The notes beneath the pieces were generated by a model. It did no database searches. It had not been told where the DNA came from and was given only the letters and a program-made list of their open reading frames with translations. Below are positions 55,300 to 63,845 of a DNA stretch of 64,000 nucleotides, piece after piece. Numbering within the stretch: position 1 is the stretch's first letter; the number at the start of each line of letters is the position of its first letter. A program made the position numbers and the translations under genes. The DNA comes from Pseudoalteromonas umbrosa (GTDB lineage: Bacteria; Pseudomonadota; Gammaproteobacteria; Enterobacterales; Alteromonadaceae). The stretch is taken from the NCBI RefSeq assembly GCF_030125375.1, contig NZ_JASJUU010000005.1, positions 62,001 through 126,000 of the forward strand, in the 5' to 3' direction.

Positions 55300-56679
55300 T
55301 TAATACTCATCATCCATGGCTGGCCCAGCATAATTATCAAAACGAGAGTATTGGCCTTGGAAGGTTAACCTAACCTTACCAATTGGACCGTTACGCTGTT
55401 TACCTATGATAATTTCAGCAGTGCCTTTGTCTGGACTGTCATCGTTATATACTTCATCACGATAAATAAACATGATTAAGTCAGCATCCTGCTCGATAGA
55501 CCCTGATTCCCTCAAATCTGAGTTAACTGGACGTTTGTCTGCACGTTGCTCTAGGGTACGGTTAAGCTGAGAAAGAGCAATAACCGGGCACTCAAGTTCT
55601 TTTGCCAATGCTTTCAGTGAACGAGATATCTCTGCGATTTCCAAAGTACGGTTATCAGACAAACTAGGTACACGCATAAGCTGCAAGTAATCCACCATGA
55701 TCATACTGATCCCACCGTGATCACGTGCGATACGACGTGCTCTAGAACGCACATCTGTAGGCGTCAAACCCGACGCATCATCAATATACATTTGCCCTTT
55801 TTCCATCAGCAGGCCCATGGTTGACGATAAACGCGCCCAATCATCATCATCTAATTGACCCGTTCTCACCTTAGTTTGGTTAATACGGCCAAGTGATGCC
55901 AGCATCCTCATCATGATCTGTTCCGAGGGCATCTCTAGTGAATAGATAAGTACAGGTTTGTCCTGCGTCATTGCGGCATGTTCAGCTAAGTTCATCGCAA
56001 ACGTAGTTTTACCCATAGACGGACGCGCTGCAACAATGATCAGATCTGACGGCTGTAAGCCCGCGGTCATCTGATCTAAGTCTGAATAACCAGAACTCAC
56101 CCCAGTCACACCATCTTGTGGCGACTGATAAAGCTCTTCGATTTTGTCTATGGTCTTTTCCAAAATACTGTGGATATTTTGCGGACCTTCAGTACTCTTA
56201 CTGCGCTGCTCTGCAATTTTGAAAACTTTACTTTCAGCTAAATCCAGTAAATCGTGACTTGTTCGCCCTTCAGGGTTAAAGCCTGCTTCAGCAATTTCAT
56301 TCGCAACTGAGATCATCTCTCGTACAACGGCACGTTCACGCACAATGCTAGCATAAGCATCAATATTGGCGGCACTTGGCGTATTTTTGGCAATCTCAGC
56401 CAAATAAGCGAATCCACCAATCGAGTCTAATTGGTTGTTCTTTTCCAAGTTCTCAGAAATAGTAATCAGATCTATCGGCTGACCAAGCTCAACGAGTTTA
56501 GTCATGGCTTCGAAGATCAGTTTATGCGTGCGTGTGTAAAAGTCTTGTGCAACAACCAGTTCCGCGACACGGTCAAACGCTTGGTTATCAAGCATTAACC
56601 CCCCTAAGACAGACTGCTCTGCTTCAATGGAGTGCGGTGGAACTTTTAGTGTATCGACTTGTTGATCAGGTTTGGCCAT
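55300..56679 (-). CDS. dnaB: Replicative DNA helicase DnaB
   Basis: The 459-residue hexameric helicase unwinds DNA at the replication fork. The N-terminal domain begins PPHSIEAEQSVLGGLMLDN; the RecA-like domain has Walker A AARPSMGKTTFAMNLA (about residues 223-238), Walker B IMVDYLQLM (about 326-334) and the SQLNRTLEQRADKRP segment with its arginine finger region. Length is standard and there is no intein. No clear Shine-Dalgarno precedes the ATG. In most relatives dnaB follows rplI directly; here 6.4 kb of other genes lie between them. Confidence 0.97.
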   Translation of the reverse strand: MAKPDQQVDTLKVPPHSIEAEQSVLGGLMLDNQAFDRVAELVVAQDFYTRTHKLIFEAMTKLVELGQPIDLITISENLEKNNQLDSIGGFAYLAEIAKNTPSAANIDAYASIVRERAVVREMISVANEIAEAGFNPEGRTSHDLLDLAESKVFKIAEQRSKSTEGPQNIHSILEKTIDKIEELYQSPQDGVTGVSSGYSDLDQMTAGLQPSDLIIVAARPSMGKTTFAMNLAEHAAMTQDKPVLIYSLEMPSEQIMMRMLASLGRINQTKVRTGQLDDDDWARLSSTMGLLMEKGQMYIDDASGLTPTDVRSRARRIARDHGGISMIMVDYLQLMRVPSLSDNRTLEIAEISRSLKALAKELECPVIALSQLNRTLEQRADKRPVNSDLRESGSIEQDADLIMFIYRDEVYNDDSPDKGTAEIIIGKQRNGPIGKVRLTFQGQYSRFDNYAGPAMDDEY

Positions 56680-56774
56680 AGTACGACAAAAACAAATGAG
56701 TGGATTTGTTATTGTAACCTTAAATCTGATAAAACTGAATGCTGATGAGCTATGTGATAAGGCTTATCGTCAAA

Positions 56775-56801
56775 AAGTACTGGCCCAACGGAGTTGGGCC
56801 G
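56775..56801 (-). terminator. Terminator of the sigma factor operon
   Basis: GGCCCAAC (56782-56789) pairs with GTTGGGCC (56793-56800); AGTACTTTTTG follows on the minus strand. Confidence 0.85.
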
Positions 56802-56807
56802 AGGTCA

Positions 56808-57752
56808 TTAGCGATGTTTTTTTAGTTCAATGCGGCCACTGACAGTATCTATTTCAATATCAGCATCACCTGAGCCGATTGTGAACTCAAGCTCTCTAGA
56901 TGGGCCATACTTTGCTTTATGCACTTTATCATTACTCAGCTCATTTGAGATTTTACCACCTGCATGCGCATCAATATCAAACTTGGCAGAAATATCTGAT
57001 GGGAAATATAACTCAGCATCTCCACTGACCGACTCAAGGTTCACTCTGGCATTAGGTAGTAATTTAGCAACTTTGACTTCAATTTCGCCGTTAACAGTAT
57101 TGAGCCTTAGCTCTTGTAATTGCGCAATCTCAAAATCCACTTCTCCATTGACATTTTCCAGTCTAATTTCTGTTGCCTGCGTTTTACTTTCAACAGAGCC
57201 GTTTACCGCATTAAAACGTATCTTGCCCTTTGAGCCGATATCTTCGATGTCACCATTGACCGTTTCATAACGAATACGGCCATCTAAATCTTTGCTAACG
57301 ATATCGCCATTGACCGTTTCAAGACGCACTTTGCCACTGATCTGAGCCGTTTTAATATCACCGTTAACCGTTTTTATGTAAGCACCAGCCATTAACTGAG
57401 CAGCTTCAACATCTACTTGCACGCCTTCAAACACTAACTCACTTTGCTTTGGCATGAAAATTTTAAGTTCAGAGCCATCATGTTGACGCCCCCAGTTTCT
57501 TGAGCTTGACGGCATCTTTACGATAAACTTTGTCTTACTGCCCTGACTCTCAAGTTTATAGCCTTTAGCATCTTCATCTAGCTCACCCACCACTTTAAAT
57601 GCCGGCTTGTCCCACGTCTTAATTTCTACATGGCCACGCTGATTTTCAATGTAAACCTTGCCATCTAATGGAATTTCAATCTCTTTGTCAATCTTGTCAC
57701 CCGCCAACGTCGCCAAAGGGAACATGGCTAAACTCAACATCAATGCTTTCAT
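56808..57752 (-). CDS. DUF4097-like exported beta-repeat protein
   Basis: The 314-residue product has a signal peptide (MKALMLSLAMFPLATLAG) and then at least six repeats of about 20 residues built on the motif TVNGDI (variants AVNGSV, NVNGEV, SVSGDA), the pattern of a right-handed beta-solenoid as in DUF4097/GIN-domain proteins. It should be exported to the periplasm or surface. It is the third gene of the sigma-anti-sigma-DUF4097 set, 10 bases after the second. Such proteins commonly accompany ECF sigma factors, but their function is unknown. Confidence 0.85.
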   Translation of the reverse strand: MKALMLSLAMFPLATLAGDKIDKEIEIPLDGKVYIENQRGHVEIKTWDKPAFKVVGELDEDAKGYKLESQGSKTKFIVKMPSSSRNWGRQHDGSELKIFMPKQSELVFEGVQVDVEAAQLMAGAYIKTVNGDIKTAQISGKVRLETVNGDIVSKDLDGRIRYETVNGDIEDIGSKGKIRFNAVNGSVESKTQATEIRLENVNGEVDFEIAQLQELRLNTVNGEIEVKVAKLLPNARVNLESVSGDAELYFPSDISAKFDIDAHAGGKISNELSNDKVHKAKYGPSRELEFTIGSGDADIEIDTVSGRIELKKHR

Positions 57753-57762
57753 CCTACTTCTC

Positions 57763-58272
57763 CTAAATTTCTTGCCAACGAGGTTGATGAACTCGCTCTA
57801 TTAAATCTAATTGTTGCTGATAAACCTGAGCTAACATCTGCAGTAAAGCGGCATTTTGCGTATCATTCTCAAGCGCAAGCTTAATCGCTTGCTCAGCTTC
57901 TTCTAATTCTTGTAACTGCACTTGCCAATCATTTGTCAATGCAGGTTGGTTACCATACTGAACCAATAAAATTTGCTTTTGTTGCTCAAAATACTTGCTC
58001 ATTTGCACCATGTTGTTCTGTTCGGGCATACTCAGACTAAAGTACATCACACACATACCAATACAGGTGGCGGCAGCAAGCGCTGATACTTGACGCCAAA
58101 CGCCATGTACCTTAACCGCTTTATTAGTATGTACTGTATCTGATTGCGTATTAATCGCTTTATCAATACCTTGCCAAAGTGGTCGCTGAGGTTCAGGCAA
58201 ATCTTGTTGCTGCTGTGCTTTGCTCACTTCTTGAGACAAAAACTCATCAAATGTTGGCTTAGTCATTTTCAT
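57763..58272 (-). CDS. Probable membrane-anchored anti-sigma factor
   Basis: The 169-residue product has a polar N-terminal cytoplasmic part (FDEFLSQEVSKAQQQQDLP), one transmembrane segment (VSALAAATCIGMCVMYFSL, about residues 63-82) and a Gln/Glu-rich helical periplasmic part likely to form a coiled coil. It overlaps the sigma factor gene by 14 bases. Gene order and topology argue for an anti-sigma factor. No zinc-binding HxxxCxxC motif is visible, so it does not belong to the classic ZAS type and the assignment depends on context. Confidence 0.7.
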   Translation of the reverse strand: MKMTKPTFDEFLSQEVSKAQQQQDLPEPQRPLWQGIDKAINTQSDTVHTNKAVKVHGVWRQVSALAAATCIGMCVMYFSLSMPEQNNMVQMSKYFEQQKQILLVQYGNQPALTNDWQVQLQELEEAEQAIKLALENDTQNAALLQMLAQVYQQQLDLIERVHQPRWQEI

Positions 58273-58804
58273 ACCACTCCTGTAACAACTTTTTTGCTCT
58301 ATGGTACTGAGATTTACTCGACCCCACAGCCATACCTAGCATCTCGGCGATTTCTTCATGGCGATAGCCTTCCACTCCATGTAGTACGAATACCAGTCTG
58401 GCTCTTTCTGGCAGCCTAAGCACTAGCTTATCCAAGCCGTTTAAATCACCGCACAAAGCAATCCCCGCTTCATCCATACCACTGTTTTCAAAGCTAACGA
58501 CTTTTTGTAACCAGTTTTTATGCTTGCGCAAATAACTAATCGCGATGTTTGATGTGACGCTGTGCAACCACGTCGTAAATTTAGACTTGCCATCAAACTG
58601 CGAAATTTTATGCCATAGCTGAACGAATACTTCTTGGCTGGCATCTTCAGCATGAGCCTGATCAGCAAGTAACCTTAAGCACAAGGCATAAACGCGCCGG
58701 TGACATTGCTCATATAAAGCCGCAAATGCCGCTTGGTCGCCCTGCTGAGTACGCTTAACCAACTCATCGAGCTCATCACTAGGGTGAATTGCGTCAACTA
58801 ACAT
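58259..58804 (-). CDS. ECF-type RNA polymerase sigma factor
   Basis: The 181-residue protein has sigma region 2 (FAALYEQCHRRVYALCLRLL through DASQEVFVQLW, about residues 28-75) and region 4 (LPERARLVFVLHGVEGYRHE and the helix-turn-helix to YHRAKKLL, about 128-178), with no region 1 or 3, the ECF layout. It heads the operon with the putative anti-sigma factor and the DUF4097-like protein. Its stimulus is unknown; the targets may include its own operon. Confidence 0.92.
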   Translation of the reverse strand: MLVDAIHPSDELDELVKRTQQGDQAAFAALYEQCHRRVYALCLRLLADQAHAEDASQEVFVQLWHKISQFDGKSKFTTWLHSVTSNIAISYLRKHKNWLQKVVSFENSGMDEAGIALCGDLNGLDKLVLRLPERARLVFVLHGVEGYRHEEIAEMLGMAVGSSKSQYHRAKKLLQEWYEND

Positions 58805-59003
58805 ATTTTAATTCCTTTACTGCAAGGGCATGATAATGACATAACAAAGCAAAAAATGAAGTGCTTAAACTCAGTTTTAGAATGCGCTTATTTGACTTGC
58901 TGTTAATAGCCACATCAGGCCCCCACAGTATCTTTCATAATTTGTAAGACGCAGCGCAATGTGAAAAGGTTTAAATTAAATTGAAATGTTTTTAATAAGA
59001 TAA

Positions 59004-59021
59004 GCACAGCTGATGCTGTGC
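59004..59021 (-). terminator. Terminator of the pilin operon
   Basis: GCACAGC (59004-59010) and GCTGTGC (59015-59021) form a perfect 7-bp stem with a TGAT loop, followed on the minus strand by TTATCTTATT. Confidence 0.7.
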
Positions 59022-59058
59022 CCAGAATTTAATGGCTGGTAAACCTATGGCTTATAAC

Positions 59059-60885
59059 TTACTCACTCTTACTGCTCTGTTCGGTATCATCGGTAAATTC
59101 CTCTGGATGTTTATAGCGCCAACCTACAAATTTCAATGTTGCCGGCTCTTTCACCGTGCCGCCATTACCCAGCTTAAGATCTTTCAACGCTTCATCAAAA
59201 TGAATGCCACTGCCACCATTCGCCTCAATCGTCGCGCCGCGCACAGTGCCAAAAAATTGCCCACTGCCGTTCATAGAAATAGAAGTAAGTGGTGCATAGA
59301 TCACCGCATATAAAGATGACGTTCCACTGACGATAATGCCATTTTTGTTGTCTGCACTATTATCATTAGGGTCAGGCTTATAAGATGAGAAAATATTGAA
59401 TGTGCCCAGTCCGCTTTCTGTTATCCCAGGATCTTCTGTGATAACTTGAGCACTGCCCCCTAGCCTTACTTTACCTGTGACAAACACAGTTAAGCTGGTG
59501 CCTTTAGCTATCTGCAACCGGCTATTACCAGTCATTATAAAATCACCGTCTATCAACCAAATGACATCACCACCACCAGTGCCATTGGAAGAAACCGTTT
59601 TCACATTGACCATGCCATCACCGCCGATGGTAAGACTTTTCATGTTATAAACATACTCACTGTCCTCATTGAGTCTGCCATGAACTTGCTTATTAACGCC
59701 AAACAAATAAATATCAGTTTCGCTGGATATCCAAGATCTCGTCTCTTGCCATTGCCCTTGGACTTTCTCTTCTAAGCTGGCCCGCTGAGGACGAAATGTG
59801 AAAATTTGATTAGATTTCACAACCAGATTTTCATCACTGGTATTGTTCGTCATGATATCTGGCATATTGCTAGGCAGCGCAAGTGGGTCGCATTCATCGA
59901 CTGTTGTCTCGTCATGATTCGGTGAGTCCGGGTCATACACACGCACCGCTTCTACATTGGGGTTAACATTAAATTTTTCTGCGGTGTAATATACGCCATC
60001 TTGAGAATGCTCCGTGGCTAACTCAAACTTACCTGTGCCACCATATTGAATATCTAAAGGATCATTAAACTCGTTGAGGATATCAGCCCCCCAGAGCATT
60101 TCTACATTCCCATTAGCACGCACCACACCGGTAATGTCACCGCCTCGGTGAATGATGAAACCTTGCGTCAATGCATCTCCTTTAACTCGAACACCGCTAC
60201 CATGTGAAATATCAATGCCCGTATTGGATTGCACATTACCAATGACAGGCGATGAGCCCTTGAGGTACAAGACGCCTGAAGCTTTAACATCTCCTCGAAT
60301 CGGCGAGTGCCCAGAGAGCACCACATCCGAGTCGCCAATCACAGTATTCACGTCACCGTTATTGCTTTTGGTATCCTCATAGCTGCCAGCTTTGGAGTCA
60401 TAGCTATCCACCAAGCCACTACCTGATAAATTCACTCCTTTACACCCAGTTACTGGGTTATTAAAAACCGGCTCAACAACGGCATCTGTAAATTCAAAAA
60501 CCGCCACCATGTTATTAGCAGCGTCGTCACCATATTTGTTACCAAGACTGCCCACTTCAATGATACCAGCCTCAGGAGAAGTGATTGTTGTTGAAAATTG
60601 ACCATCTCCAGTTGCTTGATTATTAATACCTGCAACATTCCCTAATACATCAGCTAATGTTGCTGATGGGTTGATCGTAGTCGCATAATCGTTCAAATCA
60701 TCGGCAGTAGCAAAAACGCCTTTCTCAGCTTGCAAGCGCGCATTTAAATCTTTTTGGAAGTTACCGCTCAACCGTTCTTGTACTATGGTATCTTTCATAG
60801 ACGTAAATACCACCACACTGGCCATGGTGCTCAATAACATGACCTTAATGAGTGTAAATCCCGATTGTCGCGAAAAACGTTTCAT
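59059..60885 (-). CDS. Large PilX-like minor pilin with C-terminal beta-rich domain
   Basis: The 608-residue product starts with a type IV prepilin signal (QSGFTLIKVMLLSTM). Cleavage after Gly leaves Phe at +1 but Lys, not Glu, at +5, a feature of tip minor pilins of the PilX/GspK kind. The segment VQERLSGNFQKDLNARLQAE after the helix is typical of PilX. Instead of a 170-residue pilin there is a long beta-rich region (about 130-600) with repeats such as LSGSGLVDSYDSK, VLSGHSPIRGDVKASG and LKGSSPVIGN, resembling the DUF7305/bactofilin-like shelves found in large pilus-tip proteins. It may replace the adhesin function normally provided by PilY1. Last gene of the cluster. Confidence 0.8.
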   Translation of the reverse strand: MKRFSRQSGFTLIKVMLLSTMASVVVFTSMKDTIVQERLSGNFQKDLNARLQAEKGVFATADDLNDYATTINPSATLADVLGNVAGINNQATGDGQFSTTITSPEAGIIEVGSLGNKYGDDAANNMVAVFEFTDAVVEPVFNNPVTGCKGVNLSGSGLVDSYDSKAGSYEDTKSNNGDVNTVIGDSDVVLSGHSPIRGDVKASGVLYLKGSSPVIGNVQSNTGIDISHGSGVRVKGDALTQGFIIHRGGDITGVVRANGNVEMLWGADILNEFNDPLDIQYGGTGKFELATEHSQDGVYYTAEKFNVNPNVEAVRVYDPDSPNHDETTVDECDPLALPSNMPDIMTNNTSDENLVVKSNQIFTFRPQRASLEEKVQGQWQETRSWISSETDIYLFGVNKQVHGRLNEDSEYVYNMKSLTIGGDGMVNVKTVSSNGTGGGDVIWLIDGDFIMTGNSRLQIAKGTSLTVFVTGKVRLGGSAQVITEDPGITESGLGTFNIFSSYKPDPNDNSADNKNGIIVSGTSSLYAVIYAPLTSISMNGSGQFFGTVRGATIEANGGSGIHFDEALKDLKLGNGGTVKEPATLKFVGWRYKHPEEFTDDTEQSSKSE

Positions 60886-60896
60886 TAGCCCTAGCC

Positions 60897-61472
60897 TTAT
60901 GGGTTTGTAAATACGGCTTTATCAAGCACAAGGCGATTTGCCGCAATATCAATTTGAACGCCATTATCATTCAGAACGCCATTCTCAAATTGCTTCGGCA
61001 TATCTACTGGCTTCACTATAATACTGATTAATATTCCGTCTTCATCAAAACTCAGCGCTTCTACGCCTCTTAAAAGCTGTACCGGACCAGATCCTATATC
61101 ACAAGTTAAATACCCATTAGATAAAGTAAACAACTCAGAATAATCTACAGTTGGTACACTCCCATCACACGCAAGTTGCAATGCTTTTTGATGCACTCGT
61201 AAAGCGGCTTTATTATTCTCAAGCTCGGGTTTTTGGTACGTCTGTTTAATGCTTCGCGTCATCACTTGACTGGTATAACGAATCACTTCTTGTGCATGTG
61301 ATAACTCTTTACTTGCCACTACGGTGCTCTTAATTGCCGTGTATGACATGGCAACTCCCGAAAGCAAAAATAATCCCGCAGCCATCGCAACAAGGAGTTC
61401 AATTAACGTATAACCACGCCCTTGTAAATTAATTGCAAGTGCTTGACGGAGTTGGCGCTGGTACATATACAT
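60897..61472 (-). CDS. pilW: PilW-type minor pilin
   Basis: The 191-residue product has a class III signal RGYTLIELLVAMAAGLFLLSG with Glu at +5, then a globular part with one Cys pair. In Pseudomonas-type pili, PilW joins PilV and PilX in the priming minor-pilin complex. The start at 61472 overlaps the end of pilV by 44 bases; the Met at 61466 is an alternative. Eleven bases separate it from the PilX-like gene. Confidence 0.85.
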   Translation of the reverse strand: MYMYQRQLRQALAINLQGRGYTLIELLVAMAAGLFLLSGVAMSYTAIKSTVVASKELSHAQEVIRYTSQVMTRSIKQTYQKPELENNKAALRVHQKALQLACDGSVPTVDYSELFTLSNGYLTCDIGSGPVQLLRGVEALSFDEDGILISIIVKPVDMPKQFENGVLNDNGVQIDIAANRLVLDKAVFTNP

Positions 61473-61896
61473 AACTGGCTACTAATGTAATTTGATTCAA
61501 GAGATTATTTTGGTTGTCATTGTTTATTCGACCATCATCCCAACTAACGGTAAATGTTACGTCCCGTCGATCTGACGCGTTGCTAATTAAAGCCGGATCA
61601 TTATATCTAGCTGGAGAGATACCAAGTGTAAACCGAGTATCCGCCGGGTGTAATCTAGCTACGTTGGCTTTACTCATCGTAACTAAATCTTGATCAACAT
61701 GCTGAAAATAGCATAGATCCGTCCACATACGTTCAATCGCATTTTGGCCATGCACCAATGCCAAGGTATAATTAAAACTATTATTAGCAAATTGCAGTGA
61801 CTTCAACTGTGCGCCAGCCAAGCCTAATAAAGCCACGCCGGCGATCACAATGGAGACCATTACTTCAATTAATGAAAAGCCTTTTTCTAAACGCAA
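61429..61896 (-). CDS. pilV: PilV-type minor pilin
   Basis: The 155-residue product begins MRLEKGFSLIEVMVSIVIAG, a short prepilin leader with Glu at +5, and continues LLGLAGAQLKSLQFANNS, characteristic of PilV. It overlaps the upstream FimT-like gene by 10 bases and the downstream pilW by 44, so the cluster is translated as one unit. Confidence 0.85.
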   Translation of the reverse strand: MRLEKGFSLIEVMVSIVIAGVALLGLAGAQLKSLQFANNSFNYTLALVHGQNAIERMWTDLCYFQHVDQDLVTMSKANVARLHPADTRFTLGISPARYNDPALISNASDRRDVTFTVSWDDGRINNDNQNNLLNQITLVASYVYVPAPTPSSTCN

Positions 61897-62360
61897 TTTT
61901 CAGCAGCCTCTCCAATCCAGCTTTGACCGCTTCTTAATATACATAAACGGTAATCAAGCGTGCTATTGTCATTATCACTCACTAAAATATTACTCACTTG
62001 GTTTATCTCACCAGTCGATCTTATCTCACGATCGACTAACTCTACCTGAATAGATTCGTGTCCAATTGTAAACGTACGTAATGTTTTTTCTTCCCCATCC
62101 ACCAAGGTATTCACCAACCACTGCGAATTTTGTTTGACCAACCTAACTGACTGCTCTCTTTTTACCGCTTCACTGCGCGCATATTGATATACGCTGTTTA
62201 ATTGGTGAATATTTGAATCAACACGATCTTGCTTAATGTAGGTGACAACAGAGGGCATCGCCAAACTTGCCAGCACAGCAACTAGTGCAACGCAAACAAG
62301 TAACTCAATTAACGTCACACCTTGATGCCGTTGGTTACCAACACTCATCAACTGGCCCAT
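61887..62360 (-). CDS. fimT: FimT/GspH-type pseudopilin
   Basis: The start at 62360 is preferred because AAAGGGGTCTCAG precedes it with 6-base spacing; an earlier ATG at 62384 is in frame. The 157-residue product has the leader MGQLMSVGNQRHQG and the helix VTLIELLVCVALVAVLASLA (Glu at +5), then NSVYQYARSEAVKREQSVRL, the FimT/FimU pattern. It overlaps pilE upstream and pilV downstream. FimT of naturally competent bacteria can bind DNA; whether this one does is unknown. Confidence 0.85.
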   Translation of the reverse strand: MGQLMSVGNQRHQGVTLIELLVCVALVAVLASLAMPSVVTYIKQDRVDSNIHQLNSVYQYARSEAVKREQSVRLVKQNSQWLVNTLVDGEEKTLRTFTIGHESIQVELVDREIRSTGEINQVSNILVSDNDNSTLDYRLCILRSGQSWIGEAAENCV

Positions 62361-62760
62361 CTGAGACCCCTTTACCCTGCTCATCTAACCTTAACGTACC
62401 ACATATGTCGGAAACCTGAGTGGTATTCATCTTAGGTGTGGCACTGATACTAAAGCGTAAATTTCTATACTTACCAACTGCGCCAGAGGGTTTATCAAGA
62501 GGTGTATAGTTTAAATCGTAGTATGGATGTACTTTTGTAATGGAGTACTCACTCTTATCAGGGTAGCCACCATTCCTCGAATAAATACGCTCTAATTTCA
62601 CAGCTTCCTGATACATTAATTGTTGTACATCAGCTCGGTTGCCCTTTCGTAAGTAATCTAAATAGCTGGGTAACGCAATACTTGCAAGGACAGCAACCAG
62701 CGCAACCACCATCAGTAATTCAATTAACGTAAAGCCACGCACACTACGACGATTAAACAT
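62335..62760 (-). CDS. pilE: PilE-type minor pilin
   Basis: The 141-residue product begins MFNRRSVRGFTLIELLMVVA, continues SIALPSYLDYLRKGNRADVQ and has two Cys that could form the C-terminal disulfide loop (SDICGTLRLDEQGKG...DECW). It is first in the minor-pilin cluster, with GGAGAATA immediately before the ATG. The cluster order is pilE-fimT-pilV-pilW-pilX-like; no pilY1 is present. Confidence 0.88.
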   Translation of the reverse strand: MFNRRSVRGFTLIELLMVVALVAVLASIALPSYLDYLRKGNRADVQQLMYQEAVKLERIYSRNGGYPDKSEYSITKVHPYYDLNYTPLDKPSGAVGKYRNLRFSISATPKMNTTQVSDICGTLRLDEQGKGVSDGPVDECW

Positions 62761-63117
62761 TATTCTCCAAATTCAAATGATAACGCTGTCATATTTTTCA
62801 AAATACCACTGTATGATATTTGGACAGCAAAAAAAAGTATCTAATAAAAAAGAGTTAACTAAATTATCACAAATCAACTTTATATAAAATGGGTACGATA
62901 TTACATGACATTACTAATGTGTACCTACCATTTTAATATATAGGCGCCATTTTGCCGTATTTGTGATTTAGATTAATTTTTCAACTTGTATGTATGAATC
63001 TTCCGTAATCAACCGCGATATTCATCGATTTTTTATACTGAAAATTTATATGTCGTTGTAATTTTTTCAGGGGAGGGATAAAACCGCACACTGGGTGTGC
63101 GGTTTACGCTTAATAAA
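62761..63117. other. AT-rich spacer between rplI and the pilin cluster
   Basis: No gene is seen on either strand. It contains the rplI terminator (63081-63105) and must hold the pilE promoter, but no strong promoter match was found. Confidence 0.5.
63078..63106 (-). terminator. Terminator after rplI
   Basis: AAACCGCACA (63081-63090) pairs perfectly with TGTGCGGTTT (63096-63105) across a 5-base loop; the stem ends in U-rich sequence on the minus strand. Confidence 0.85.
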
Positions 63118-63570
63118 TTAAGCTTCTGCGATAACGATAACTTTGATAGTTGCCGTTACGTCAGAGTGTACTTGGATAGCTACGTCGAATTCACCAGTCT
63201 CACGGATAGTACCTAGAGGTAGGCGAACTTCAGCTTTAGCTACTTCAACACCAACTGCAGAAATCGCATCAGCGATGTCACGAGTACCGATAGAGCCGAA
63301 TAGCTTACCTTCGTCACCCGCTTTAGAAACTAGAGTAACTTCAGCTAGTGCTTCAAGTTTTTCAGCACGAGCTTGAGAAGCTGTTAGTTCTTCTGCGATT
63401 TTTGCTTCTAGCTCAGCGCGGCGAGCTTCGAAAGTTTCGATGTTAGCTTTGTTTGCAGGAACTGCTTTACCCTTAGGGAATAAGAAGTTACGTGCGAAGC
63501 CAGATTTAACAGAAACCTGGTCACCTAGGTTACCTAGGTTAGCGATCTTGTCTAGTAGAATAACTTGCAT
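63118..63570 (-). CDS. rplI: 50S ribosomal protein L9
   Basis: The 150-residue protein begins MQVILLDKIANLGNLGDQV and VSVKSGFARNFLFPKGKA, the L9 N-terminal 23S rRNA-binding domain, joined by a long helix to the C-terminal domain. AAAGGTGTAGAGAC precedes the ATG. It follows rpsR by 36 bases in the rpsF-priB-rpsR-rplI operon. Confidence 0.98.
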   Translation of the reverse strand: MQVILLDKIANLGNLGDQVSVKSGFARNFLFPKGKAVPANKANIETFEARRAELEAKIAEELTASQARAEKLEALAEVTLVSKAGDEGKLFGSIGTRDIADAISAVGVEVAKAEVRLPLGTIRETGEFDVAIQVHSDVTATIKVIVIAEA

Positions 63571-63606
63571 GTCTCTACACCTTTTAAAAACTATTAATCA
63601 GCCGGC

Positions 63607-63834
63607 TTACTTATGTAAGTCAGTGTACGGAAGAAGGGCTAGGTAGCGAGCACGCTTGATAGCTGCTGCTAGCTGACGCTGGTACTTAGCGCTTGTACCT
63701 GTGATACGGCTAGGTACGATTTTGCCACTTTCAGTTACATAGTTTTTAAGAGTAGCTAGATCTTTGTAATCGATTTGTTGTACGCCTTCTGCTTTGAAAC
63801 GGCAGAACTTACGACGTCTGAAATAACGTGCCAT
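63607..63834 (-). CDS. rpsR: 30S ribosomal protein S18
   Basis: The start at 63834 gives MARYFRRRKFCRFKAEG, the normal S18 N terminus, with TTGAGGAAATTACTC before it; a five-codon longer frame is not needed. The 75-residue length and the end RARYLALLPYTDLHK match the family. It lies 11 bases after priB. Confidence 0.98.
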   Translation of the reverse strand: MARYFRRRKFCRFKAEGVQQIDYKDLATLKNYVTESGKIVPSRITGTSAKYQRQLAAAIKRARYLALLPYTDLHK

Positions 63835-63845
63835 GAGTAATTTCC

